DNA of 64,000 nt, taken from positions 1,674,001 to 1,738,000 of the forward strand of contig CAVPOX010000002.1 of NCBI GenBank assembly GCA_963707075.1, in the 5' to 3' direction. Shown here one piece after another: positions 26,336 to 33,252 of this stretch (its first letter is position 1; each line of letters begins with the position of its first letter). Below the pieces are notes generated by a model. That model did no database searches. It saw only the letters and a list, made by a program, of their open reading frames with translations, and was not told the origin of the DNA. The position numbers and the translations under genes were made by a program. The stretch is from CAXMQZ01 sp963707075 (lineage in GTDB: Bacteria > Acidobacteriota > Thermoanaerobaculia > Multivoradales > JAHEKO01).

Positions 26336-26799
26336 CCGGCCCCGGTCTTCTTCTGCTTCCGCTGCTCGAAGGCCCGGTGAATCCCCTCGTAACCTGTACA
26401 GCGACAGAGGTTCCCAGCGAGAGCCTCCTCGACCTCCTGGCGAGTCGGATTCTCGTTGCGTTGCAGTAGCGCCCAGGCCGAAATCACCACGCCAGGCGTG
26501 CAGGCACCACACTGAACGCCGCCGGTGGCGACAAAGCCCTCGATGAACTCCCTGGCCTGATTGGCGGCGATGCCTTCGATGGTGTCGATCTCATGGCCCT
26601 GGCACTGAAAGAGCGGTGTGAGACAGGAGAGGATCGGTTCCCCATCCATCAGCACGGTGCAGGCGCCGCACTCGCCCTCGCCGCACCCTTCTTTGGTGCC
26701 CGTCAGGCCGAGCTGCTCCCGCACGACATCGAGCAGTCGCGCCATGGGCTCGCCTTCGAGAGTCCTCGCCTCACCGTTGACGGTGAGCTCAATCTTCAA
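26332..26799 (-). CDS. [2Fe-2S] subunit of a molybdenum hydroxylase (XdhC type)
   Basis: A 155-residue small subunit with two [2Fe-2S] clusters: the plant-ferredoxin-type site 'EGCGEGECGACTVLMDGEPILSC' split over four Cys, and the helical site 'GGVQCGACTPGVV' plus 'NLCRCTGY'. The start is inferred as TTG 26799 (LKIELTVNGEARTL), 11 bp inside the end of the Mo subunit gene, because no ATG or GTG fits the family N-terminus. It overlaps the FAD subunit gene by 4 bp. Electrons pass from the Mo site through it to FAD. Confidence 0.92.
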   Translation of the reverse strand: MKIELTVNGEARTLEGEPMARLLDVVREQLGLTGTKEGCGEGECGACTVLMDGEPILSCLTPLFQCQGHEIDTIEGIAANQAREFIEGFVATGGVQCGACTPGVVISAWALLQRNENPTRQEVEEALAGNLCRCTGYEGIHRAFEQRKQKKTGAG

Positions 26800-29095
26800 T
26801 TGTCTGTCCCCTCTGCCGCCACGCGAAGAGTCGCTCCGGCGTGGCAGGAATCTTGTCGACCCGGATCCCGGTGGCGTTCTCCAACGCAGCGGCCAGGGCC
26901 GGCGCGCCACCATCCATCGGCAGCTCGCCCACACCCTTCGCCCCGACCAGGCCACCCTTCCAGGGCTTCTCCAGGAGAAGCACATCGATCTTCGGACTGT
27001 CCTTGAAGGTGGGGATGATGTAGGTGGCCATGCGGTCATTCAGATACCGGCCGTCTTCCACCTTGATCTCCTCCATCAGGGCCCAGCCAAGCGCCTGCAA
27101 GGTGCCGCCTTCGATCTGTCCCCGACAAAGCGTCGGATGCAGGACGCGGCCGACCTCGCAAACGGCCGTCGCTTTGTCCAACCTGGTCTCCAGGGTGTCG
27201 GGATCGACCGACAGCTCCACCACATCGGCACCCCAGGCGTAGGTGGGATATGCCACCCCCTGGTAGGTCTTGTCATCGAAGACCTGCCATGACGGTGGCT
27301 CGTGCTTCCGGGTGATCTCCAGCCCACCCTCACGCCGCGCCAGCTCCTGAGCCATTTCACGAAAAGACCGCTCATTCTCACCGACCCGTACCACGCCGTC
27401 TGCGATCTGCGGAATGCCAGACCAGCCCTCCTGCTCCAACCACCAGCCCACGACCTGGTCGCACATCTCCTTGACCACCGCTGCCACCTCGCTGCCGACG
27501 ATCATGGAAGTGCGCGATGCGACGCTCGGGCCCGAGTCGGGGACCGAGGCTGTATCCGGCTCGGCGATGACCACATCCTCCACCTGCAGACCGCTGGCTT
27601 CACAGGCCAGCATCGGAAAGAGAACATCGCAACCCTGTCCCATCTCCACCGCGGCAGTGAGAACCTCGATGCGCCCATCCTGGAGCAGCCGCGCACTCAC
27701 CCGTGACCCCAGGGTTCGCTCACCATTGCCGGTAAAGCCCGCACCATGAAAGTAGAGGCTCAGCCCCAGGCCCCTTGTCGTCGCTCCGTCCTTGGCGTTC
27801 CGACGCTGATTCTCGTATTCGCTCCATCGCTTCCTGAAGTCGGTATTCCTGGCGACTGCTTGCAGGCAGATCCTGGCAGCCGTACTGTCATCCAGAATCT
27901 GCCCGGTGGGCAGTGAATCTCCAGCTTCGAGGACGTTGCGCAGACGAATCTCCAGCGGATCGACTCCCAGCTGGCGCGCGATCCGGTCCATCTGCCGTTC
28001 GGTGGCAAATTGTGCCTGCGGGGCGCCGAAGCCGCGAAAAGCTCCATTGGTGGCGGTGTTCGTGCGCGATACCCGTCCACGGATACGCACGTTGGGACAG
28101 CGGTAGGGACCCGCAGCGTGGAGCACGGCCCTCGACAGGACCACCGGTGAGAGCGTCGTGTAGGCCCCGCCGTCCAGAATGATCTCGATATCCATCGCTG
28201 TGAGGCGGCCCTCCACATCGACGGCTGTTCGCTGTTTGATCCGGGAGGGATGGCGCTTGGTGGTACAGACGATGTCCTCGTGCCGATCGTAGGCGATGCG
28301 CACCGGGTGTCCGCAAGCCTGTGCCAATAACAGCGTGTGCAAGGCAATGACGCTGGGGTAGTCCTCCTTGCCGCCAAAGCCCCCACCGACCGGAGTGCCG
28401 ATGACCCGAACCTTTTCGTCCGGAAGCTCCAGGGCGTGTTTCACCGATTTGTGGACGAAGTATGGGCACTGCATCGAGCCCTTGACCACCACGGTGCCAT
28501 CCTCCTCCAGCCACCCCGTCATCGCCTGGCATTCGATGTAGATGTGCTCCTGATAGCCGGTCGAGTAGGTACCCTCGACGATCAGGTGCGCCTCGGCAAA
28601 AGCGCCTTCGACATCACCGTGATCGAGACCGAGCCGGGCCAGCGGCTCCTCCGACTCGGCACTCTCCAGATCGAGAATCGCCTCCAGCCGCTGATATTCG
28701 ACTTCGACAGCTGCAAGCGCGGCGCGCGCGGCCCGCTTGCTGGGTGCCGCCACCAGGGCCACCGGCTCACCCACATGCCGCACCACATCCTCGGCCAGAA
28801 TCGGCCAGTCGTCCTTGATCAGCAGGACCCCGTTGGGGCCGTTCAGGTCGGCAGCCGTCACGCAGACCGCACCTTCGGGTGCTCGATCCTGATGCCATGT
28901 GATCGACTGAATGCGAGCGTGGGCGTGGGGACTGCGCAGCGTCGCTCCCCAGTACATCCCGTCGATTTGGAAATCGTCCGCGTAGGTGTGGCCCCCGGCC
29001 GCTTTGGGGACGCCATCGGGACGCGGAGGGCTGGTGCCGACGTGCCGCAACCGGCCGGTGCTCTTGCTCTCCCTCTGATCGCCGCGAAATGCCAT
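26789..29095 (-). CDS. Molybdopterin-binding subunit of xanthine-dehydrogenase-like hydroxylase
   Basis: A 768-residue large subunit that hydroxylates a purine or related N-heterocycle at a Mo-pterin site. It has the conserved 'VGGGFGGKEDYPS' and 'GAFRGFGAPQAQFATERQMD' loops, 'GQGCDVLF' and the C-terminal 'GAKGVGELP' with the catalytic Glu (Glu724). Next to hyuA and the XdhD/SsnA/YgfK genes, a purine substrate is likely. Whether it is a selenium-dependent molybdenum hydroxylase cannot be read from the protein. ATG 29095; its end overlaps the [2Fe-2S] gene. Confidence 0.94.
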   Translation of the reverse strand: MAFRGDQRESKSTGRLRHVGTSPPRPDGVPKAAGGHTYADDFQIDGMYWGATLRSPHAHARIQSITWHQDRAPEGAVCVTAADLNGPNGVLLIKDDWPILAEDVVRHVGEPVALVAAPSKRAARAALAAVEVEYQRLEAILDLESAESEEPLARLGLDHGDVEGAFAEAHLIVEGTYSTGYQEHIYIECQAMTGWLEEDGTVVVKGSMQCPYFVHKSVKHALELPDEKVRVIGTPVGGGFGGKEDYPSVIALHTLLLAQACGHPVRIAYDRHEDIVCTTKRHPSRIKQRTAVDVEGRLTAMDIEIILDGGAYTTLSPVVLSRAVLHAAGPYRCPNVRIRGRVSRTNTATNGAFRGFGAPQAQFATERQMDRIARQLGVDPLEIRLRNVLEAGDSLPTGQILDDSTAARICLQAVARNTDFRKRWSEYENQRRNAKDGATTRGLGLSLYFHGAGFTGNGERTLGSRVSARLLQDGRIEVLTAAVEMGQGCDVLFPMLACEASGLQVEDVVIAEPDTASVPDSGPSVASRTSMIVGSEVAAVVKEMCDQVVGWWLEQEGWSGIPQIADGVVRVGENERSFREMAQELARREGGLEITRKHEPPSWQVFDDKTYQGVAYPTYAWGADVVELSVDPDTLETRLDKATAVCEVGRVLHPTLCRGQIEGGTLQALGWALMEEIKVEDGRYLNDRMATYIIPTFKDSPKIDVLLLEKPWKGGLVGAKGVGELPMDGGAPALAAALENATGIRVDKIPATPERLFAWRQRGQTIED

Positions 29096-29106
29096 CGCCG
29101 TCTCAG

Positions 29107-30498
29107 TTAAGCCTCTTGCTGCCCGACCGGTTGGCGCTCGAGGAACCGACCCGTGCCTGTCTCCACACGCAGTTTGCCGTCATGGTACCGAATCCGACCG
29201 TTGGCGATCACGGTTGCGGGAGAGCCCTTCACTTTGAAGCCCTCATAGATGCTGCGGTCGCAACGATGGTGGTGAGTGCGGGCGGATATCTTTGCCGTAG
29301 CCTCTGGATCCCACAGCACCAGATCGGCATCGGCACCCACTTCAATGGCTCCCTTGCGCGGATAAAGGCCGAAGAGCTTGGCCGGTTGGGTGGAGATCAG
29401 ATCGACGAACCTGTGCAAATCGATACGCCCCTGCCCGATGCCGAACGAGTAGAGAAGGGCCAGCCGATTCTCGATGCCCGCAGCACCTCCCGGGATCAAC
29501 CGAAAGTCCTGGCGGCCCAGTTCCTTCTGATGCTTGAAATTGAACGGACAGTGGTCGGTCGCGACCACCTGCAAGGTGCCCTCCGACAAGGCTCGCCAGA
29601 GAACGGCCTGGTGTCTCTCGGGACGAATCGGTGGCGCGATCACATACGCAGCGCCCCTGAAATTGGGTAACCCGTAGACCGATTCCTCGAGCAGCAGGTA
29701 TTGAGGACAGGTTTCTGCCCACAGATTCTGCCCCGTCTTGCGCGCTTTGGCGATCGCCGTCACCGCCGGCTCACAGGTAACGTGCACCACGTAGAGATTG
29801 GCCCCGGCTGTCCGGGCCATCTCCGCGATGCGCTCGCTGGCATCGCCCTCGGTATTGGGTGGCCGTGAACGGGCGTGGTAGATCGGCTCGATCTTACCTT
29901 CGTTGAAGTACTGTTCGCGCAGATCCTCGACGACTCGACCCTCCTCGGCGTGGACCAGGACCAACCCGTCGACCTTCGCAGTAGTCTTCAACACCCTGGC
30001 GATGTCCTTGTCGCTCAGACCCACCGTCTCCAGATAGGCCATATAGATCTTGAAGCTGGGAATACCCTCCTGCTGAACGCAGGCTGTGATCCACTTCGGG
30101 GTATCCTTCCCCCACCAGGTCACCGCCATGTGCAAGCCGTAATCGGTCACTGATTTGGCCGCCTCCAGCTTTCTGGCCTGCAGGGCTTCCAGGAAATCCT
30201 GTCCTCGTTCGGGATGCACGAAATCGATGATCGTCGTCGTGCCACCCGCGAGCCCCGCGGCCGTGCCGGTTTCGAAGTCGTCCGACGACACGGTTCCCGC
30301 CACCGGCAGCTCCATGTGCACATGTGGATCGACTCCGCCCGGGAAGATCAGCAGGCCACCGGCATCCACCAACTCCTCGCCGGGTCCCCACTCCAGCACC
30401 CCGCCGACCTCGACAATCTGGCCGTCACGACACCGCACATCTCCCCGCCACCGCCTCTCGGCCGTGACGATCTCACCACCCTTGACCAGCAGTCCCAC
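29107..30498 (-). CDS. hyuA: Dihydropyrimidinase/hydantoinase-type amidohydrolase (HyuA/YgeZ-like)
   Basis: A 463-residue cyclic amidohydrolase with a binuclear metal site: 'PGGVDPHVHMELPV' (HxH), the carboxylated lysine in 'SFKIYMAYLE', 'LVLVHAEEG', 'YVVHVTCEP' and 'VVATDHCPF' (catalytic Asp). It opens cyclic amides such as hydantoins, dihydropyrimidines or purine-derived rings. In E. coli hyuA is part of the ygeW-yqeA purine region, and here it is the first gene of the unit with the Mo hydroxylase subunits (11 bp gap). The start is GTG 30498 (MGLLVKGGEIVTAERRW). Confidence 0.92.
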   Translation of the reverse strand: MGLLVKGGEIVTAERRWRGDVRCRDGQIVEVGGVLEWGPGEELVDAGGLLIFPGGVDPHVHMELPVAGTVSSDDFETGTAAGLAGGTTTIIDFVHPERGQDFLEALQARKLEAAKSVTDYGLHMAVTWWGKDTPKWITACVQQEGIPSFKIYMAYLETVGLSDKDIARVLKTTAKVDGLVLVHAEEGRVVEDLREQYFNEGKIEPIYHARSRPPNTEGDASERIAEMARTAGANLYVVHVTCEPAVTAIAKARKTGQNLWAETCPQYLLLEESVYGLPNFRGAAYVIAPPIRPERHQAVLWRALSEGTLQVVATDHCPFNFKHQKELGRQDFRLIPGGAAGIENRLALLYSFGIGQGRIDLHRFVDLISTQPAKLFGLYPRKGAIEVGADADLVLWDPEATAKISARTHHHRCDRSIYEGFKVKGSPATVIANGRIRYHDGKLRVETGTGRFLERQPVGQQEA

Positions 30499-30646
30499 GT
30501 TGAATCAAGACTAGCTTGTAGGCGGGGCTGGTGTCGAACACAATACTTCGCCAACCTCTCAAAGCGCTCGGCTTCTGGGCGTCGAGGCGGGTGGCGGGGC
30601 CGTGCCTATGCGCATGCGGATTGCGTCACTCAGATCCAGCCAGAGG

Positions 30647-30660
30647 TTTCAGCTGAAACA
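30647..30660. promoter_or_regulatory. 14-bp perfect palindrome upstream of the hyuA unit
   Basis: GTTTCAGCTGAAAC is its own reverse complement and lies about 150 bp upstream of hyuA in the otherwise featureless region 30499-30732. A dimeric regulator site for the purine unit is possible. No second copy was noticed upstream of the plus-strand unit at 33253. Confidence 0.35.
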
Positions 30661-30732
30661 TCTTGGATGGACTAACCAGAGACTAGCTACAACCCCTGTA
30701 AGTCGGCACCGCTGTTCGGCAGGCAACTGGTC

Positions 30733-30978
30733 TCAATAGTGGTATCGAGCCTGAAGAAAGTCGACGCGGTCCTCGGACACGAGGTAGACGATGCGGTGCT
30801 CTTCTGTGAGTCGCCGCGACCAGGTGCCACCCGAGAGATATCTGAGCGGTGCTGGCTTACCGATGCCGGAGAACGGGTCGCAGAGAACTGCCTCCACGAT
30901 GTCGAGGGCTCGAAGTGCCGTCTTGCGGACGCGGTCGACACAAAGGGAAGAGGGGAGTTGGGCCCTCCCCTGCGGCAC
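30733..30978 (-). pseudogene. YoeB-type toxin, N-terminus lost
   Basis: The C-terminal three quarters of a YoeB/RelE-fold ribonuclease toxin: 'VRKTALRALDIVEAV', 'CDPFSGIGKPAPLRYL', 'WSRRLTEEHRIVYLV' and the terminal 'QARYHY' are all family hallmarks, including the catalytic Glu, Arg and His-Tyr end. The usual opening strand and W-x-x-Y-xx-WQ helix are missing; in their place is unrelated sequence running into the repeat at 30979-31026. No YefM antitoxin is found beside it. It is probably a decayed toxin cut at the repeat. A shortened functional protein is unlikely. Confidence 0.65.
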
Positions 30979-31026
30979 TCAGTACTCCAACCCGATCCTG
31001 AGCATTTGGCGGTGGGGTCTGACCCA
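30979..31026 (-). repeat. Island repeat, copy A
   Basis: Plus-strand core AGTACTCCAACCCGATCC followed by TGAGCAT, a GGCGG block and GGGGTCTGACCCA. On the minus strand all three copies read as the end of a frame, R-x-x-M-L-x-I-G-L-E-Y-stop. This copy abuts the broken end of the YoeB remnant. Copies B and C follow at 31699 and 32418 in the same orientation. Confidence 0.75.
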
Positions 31027-31081
31027 GCTACCAGCCTCGGTTCCCGGGTGTACTGGCCGCGGTCGTATAATCGATCGGTCC

Positions 31082-31318
31082 ATGACTCTCTCGAACCAGA
31101 CTGGCCGCAACCGGATTCCACATGTGGAAACCCTGGACGAAGAGATGGCCCAGGTTTTCGCCAACATGACAGGTGCCGAGCGACTAGCTGTCGCCGCGGG
31201 AATGTTCCGCTCGGCCAGACGCATGCTCTCGAGCCATCTCCGCAGCGAGCACCCCGACTGGACTCCGGAACAGCTCCAGAATGAGGTTGTCCGTCGCTTG
31301 TCTCATGGAACAGGATGA
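31082..31318 (+). CDS. Small helical protein upstream of a nucleotidyltransferase
   Basis: A 78-residue protein (MTLSNQTGRNRIPHVETL...) whose central part, 'MTGAERLAVAAGMFRSARRMLSSHL' and 'HPDWTPEQLQNEVVRRL', resembles the small helical proteins often encoded directly before DUF6036-type nucleotidyltransferase genes. Function is unknown. It overlaps the downstream truncated nucleotidyltransferase frame by 14 bp, which is more than a normal coupling overlap and fits a deletion between the two genes. The start is uncertain: an in-frame Met at residue 23 is possible. Confidence 0.55.
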   Translation: MTLSNQTGRNRIPHVETLDEEMAQVFANMTGAERLAVAAGMFRSARRMLSSHLRSEHPDWTPEQLQNEVVRRLSHGTG

Positions 31319-31670
31319 ACTGCTTCGACGGGTCGTCGCTGCCAAATCCCAATTCGACATCCTTCACCCCGCCTCGGGCCTGAAGATCGACGTCATGATT
31401 CCGGCGATGGACGCCTTCGACCGCAGTAGGTTTTCCCGGGCGGCACGAGTGCACCCGGCCGATGACTACGAAGCCACCTTCGCATCACCCGAAGATGTGA
31501 TCGTCAAGAAGATGCAATTCTATTCGGCGGGCGGCTCCGACAAGCATCTGCGGGACATCGCCGGAGTTCTACGAATCAGTTCTGCAGAGATCGATCGGGA
31601 TTATGTGACCGAATGGGCCGATCGCCTCGGCCTGCGCGAGATCTGGGATCGAGTCCTCGAGGAACTCTGA
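31305..31670 (+). pseudogene. DUF6036-like nucleotidyltransferase, N-terminus missing
   Basis: A 121-residue frame that matches only the later part of the nucleotidyltransferase family: 'SQFDILHPASGLKIDVMIPAMDAFDRSRF', 'ATFASPEDVIVKKMQFYSAGGSDKHLRDIAGVL' and 'YVTEWADRLGLREIWDRV'. The N-terminal G-S/G-x9-D-x-D nucleotide-binding motif is absent, so catalysis is not expected. Such proteins are often toxin or AbiEii-like. The likeliest history is an internal deletion removing about 70 N-terminal residues; the ATG at 31305 may be accidental. Confidence 0.6.
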
Positions 31671-31698
31671 ATCGCCGGCCACCGAGGCGCGGGGAGCC

Positions 31699-31735
31699 TC
31701 AGTACTCCAACCCGATCCTGAGCATCGGGCGGCTG
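31699..31735 (-). repeat. Island repeat, copy B
   Basis: Shares 26 identical bases with copy A, beginning TCAGTACTCCAACCCGATCC and ending GAGCAT, and then a CGGGCGG block; the GGGGTCTGACC tail of copy A is not kept. It lies 720 bp after copy A, between the truncated nucleotidyltransferase and the HigBA pair. Confidence 0.75.
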
Positions 31736-31822
31736 AGTTGCAAGATCTGGAGGCCAGTTTCCGTCCCTGGAGCAGAGAAGAGCTCTATGAGCGGTGCCGT
31801 GCTCAGTCGAGTTACCTGATGG

Positions 31823-31837
31823 CTTATATCTTATAAG
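31823..31837 (+). promoter_or_regulatory. Inverted repeat upstream of the HigBA-type pair
   Basis: CTTATA-TCT-TATAAG (31823-31837) is a perfect 6-bp inverted repeat in an AT-rich patch about 20 bp before the toxin ATG, with TATTAT (31848-31853) as a possible -10. It is a likely autoregulatory operator for the antitoxin, by analogy with other higBA modules. Confidence 0.5.
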
Positions 31838-31855
31838 GTATAGACTCTATTATGT

Positions 31856-32137
31856 ATGTGGGAAGTCTACGAACATCTTCGTCTTACACGACGATTGCGT
31901 CATCTGCCCGTCGAAGTCTTGAAGCGGTACGAGAAATGGAAGGACATCGTTCGAGTCTCCGGTCCCGCTGGGCTCAGGTCAATCAAGGGATTCCACGACG
32001 AGCCGCCCAGAGGCAAATGGAAGGGCCATCGCTCCTCACGGATCAGCGGGCAGTATCGACTGATCTATCAGGTTCTGGTAGAGGAGATTCGAGTCCACGT
32101 GATCGACATTACGGCACATGACTATCGGAGGAAGTAG
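31856..32137 (+). CDS. HigB/RelE-family toxin
   Basis: A 93-residue RelE-fold mRNA interferase. Core features are 'GLRSIKGFHDEPPRGKWKGHRSSRISGQYRLIYQV', where basic residues line the RNA groove, and the C-terminal 'IDITAHDYRRK'. It cleaves mRNA on the ribosome in this superfamily and is neutralised by the XRE-type antitoxin encoded 3 bp downstream. Toxin-first order is typical of higBA. ATG 31856 is chosen from two overlapping ATGs (31852 is in another frame). Confidence 0.88.
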   Translation: MWEVYEHLRLTRRLRHLPVEVLKRYEKWKDIVRVSGPAGLRSIKGFHDEPPRGKWKGHRSSRISGQYRLIYQVLVEEIRVHVIDITAHDYRRK

Positions 32138-32140
32138 TCC

Positions 32141-32407
32141 ATGGAACGAAGTGATTTCAGCAGAGCCCAGAGAACCATCGAGGTCACGGTCGGTGAGTCT
32201 GTCCGGATCATTCGCGAGCTGCAGGGTATGAGTCAGAATAACCTTTCTCGACGGTCTGGCATCCCACAGTCGACGATCTCGGCTATCGAGAACGACCGCG
32301 TGAACCTGGGCGTGGAACGAGCCAAGGTCCTCGCCCGTGCTCTGCACTGCCATCCCGCTGTCCTGGTGTTCCCCAGCTGGGACGTGGCCGAAGAATCGGC
32401 TGCGTAG
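32141..32407 (+). CDS. HigA-type XRE antitoxin
   Basis: An 88-residue antitoxin with a helix-turn-helix at residues 24-80 ('SVRIIRELQGMSQNNLSRRSGIPQSTISAIENDRVNLGVERAKVLARAL'). It binds the HigB-type toxin encoded just upstream and represses the pair, presumably through the inverted repeat at 31823-31837. The start ATG 32141 follows the toxin stop by 3 bp and a GGAGGA site. Confidence 0.9.
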   Translation: MERSDFSRAQRTIEVTVGESVRIIRELQGMSQNNLSRRSGIPQSTISAIENDRVNLGVERAKVLARALHCHPAVLVFPSWDVAEESAA

Positions 32408-32417
32408 CCGGACCCAG

Positions 32418-32466
32418 TCAATACTCCAGTCCGATCCACAGCATCAGGCGGCGGGGTTTGACCCAC
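32418..32466 (-). repeat. Island repeat, copy C
   Basis: A diverged copy: AATACTCCAGTCCGATCCAC, AGCATCAGGCGGCGGGG, TTTGACCCA. On the minus strand it reads R-R-L-M-L-W-I-G-L-E-Y-stop, keeping the peptide frame of copies A and B despite base changes. It lies 719 bp after copy B, between HigBA and BrnTA. Confidence 0.7.
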
Positions 32467-32613
32467 GCGCTGGGGTGGGTGCAGAACTGAGAGATTCCAC
32501 AGTCGGTTTACGTCATCTGACGAGGAGGCGGGTCGGTCTCCATGACGTCCCGTGTTTCACAGCAATGGAGCTGCTGAATTGACTATCACCCATTCGAAAT
32601 GTACATTGTACTT

Positions 32614-32907
32614 ATGAACATGCTCACCTTCGAGTGGGATGACCAGAAGGAAAGAGCCAACATCAAGAAACACGACGTGTCCTTTGATGAGGCTCGAACC
32701 GCCTTCTACGACGGGAACGCCATCGTGTTCCACGATCCCGATCATTCAGAAGAAGAGGATCGGTTCATCTTGCTCGGACTGAGCTTCAAGCCACGAGCTC
32801 TCGTCGTCTGTCATTGCTTTCGTAAGTCTGAGAGCGTCATCCGACTGATCTCTGCCAGAAGGGCTGACAAGAGCGAGGAACAGGAGTATTGGAGACAGAG
32901 ACCATGA
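32614..32907 (+). CDS. brnT: BrnT-family toxin
   Basis: About 97 residues from ATG 32614 (or 95 from 32620). The BrnT hallmarks are 'FEWDDQKERANIKKHDVSFDEARTAF', 'DRFILLGLSF', 'VVCHCFRKSESVIRLISARRADKSEEQEYW'. It is a RelE-like ribonuclease toxin that arrests translation. The upstream ATG at 32599 lies inside a GTAC-ATT-GTAC element that is probably the operator, so a later start is preferred. Its stop overlaps the brnA ATG (ATGA). Confidence 0.9.
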   Translation: MNMLTFEWDDQKERANIKKHDVSFDEARTAFYDGNAIVFHDPDHSEEEDRFILLGLSFKPRALVVCHCFRKSESVIRLISARRADKSEEQEYWRQRP

Positions 32908-33122
32908 GAAAACACTACGACTTCTCCAAGATGAAGGGGCGCAAGAACCCTTATGCCAAGCATCTGAAGCAGCCCGTAACAATGCGCCTGGACCGTGACA
33001 CTGTCGCCTACTTCAAAGCGATGGCAGAGGAATCCGGCATTCCATATCAAACGCTGATCAATCTCTACCTTCGCGATTGCGTCATCAACAATCGCAAGCT
33101 GCAGATGCAATGGGCCTCGTGA
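32904..33122 (+). CDS. brnA: BrnA-family antitoxin
   Basis: A 72-residue antitoxin. The N-terminal 'MRKHYDFSKMKGRKNPYAKHLKQPVTMRL' is the BrnT-binding and strand segment of BrnA, and 'DTVAYFKAMAEESGIPYQTLINLYLRDCV' forms the ribbon-helix-helix dimerisation and DNA-binding part. It neutralises BrnT and represses the pair. The start overlaps brnT by 4 bp. The following 130 bp up to the XdhD-like gene contain a CCTCGCGAGG palindrome and no clear promoter. Confidence 0.9.
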   Translation: MRKHYDFSKMKGRKNPYAKHLKQPVTMRLDRDTVAYFKAMAEESGIPYQTLINLYLRDCVINNRKLQMQWAS

Positions 33123-33252
33123 GGTTCTGACCTACTGTCTCATCCTCGCGAGGTTGACGTAGATTCCATCAGCTACAGCCGAATACCCCGAAGTGGTGCG
33201 ATAGCTTGAAGTCCCGAGGGGCGGGATATACGCTCGACCGAACACTGTGACC

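Noticed and set aside
30979..32466. Integron cassette array with attC sites
   Set aside because: The spacing and TA content are suggestive, but the repeats lack the paired RYYYAAC and GTTRRRY core sites and are not imperfect palindromes; no integrase is in the window.
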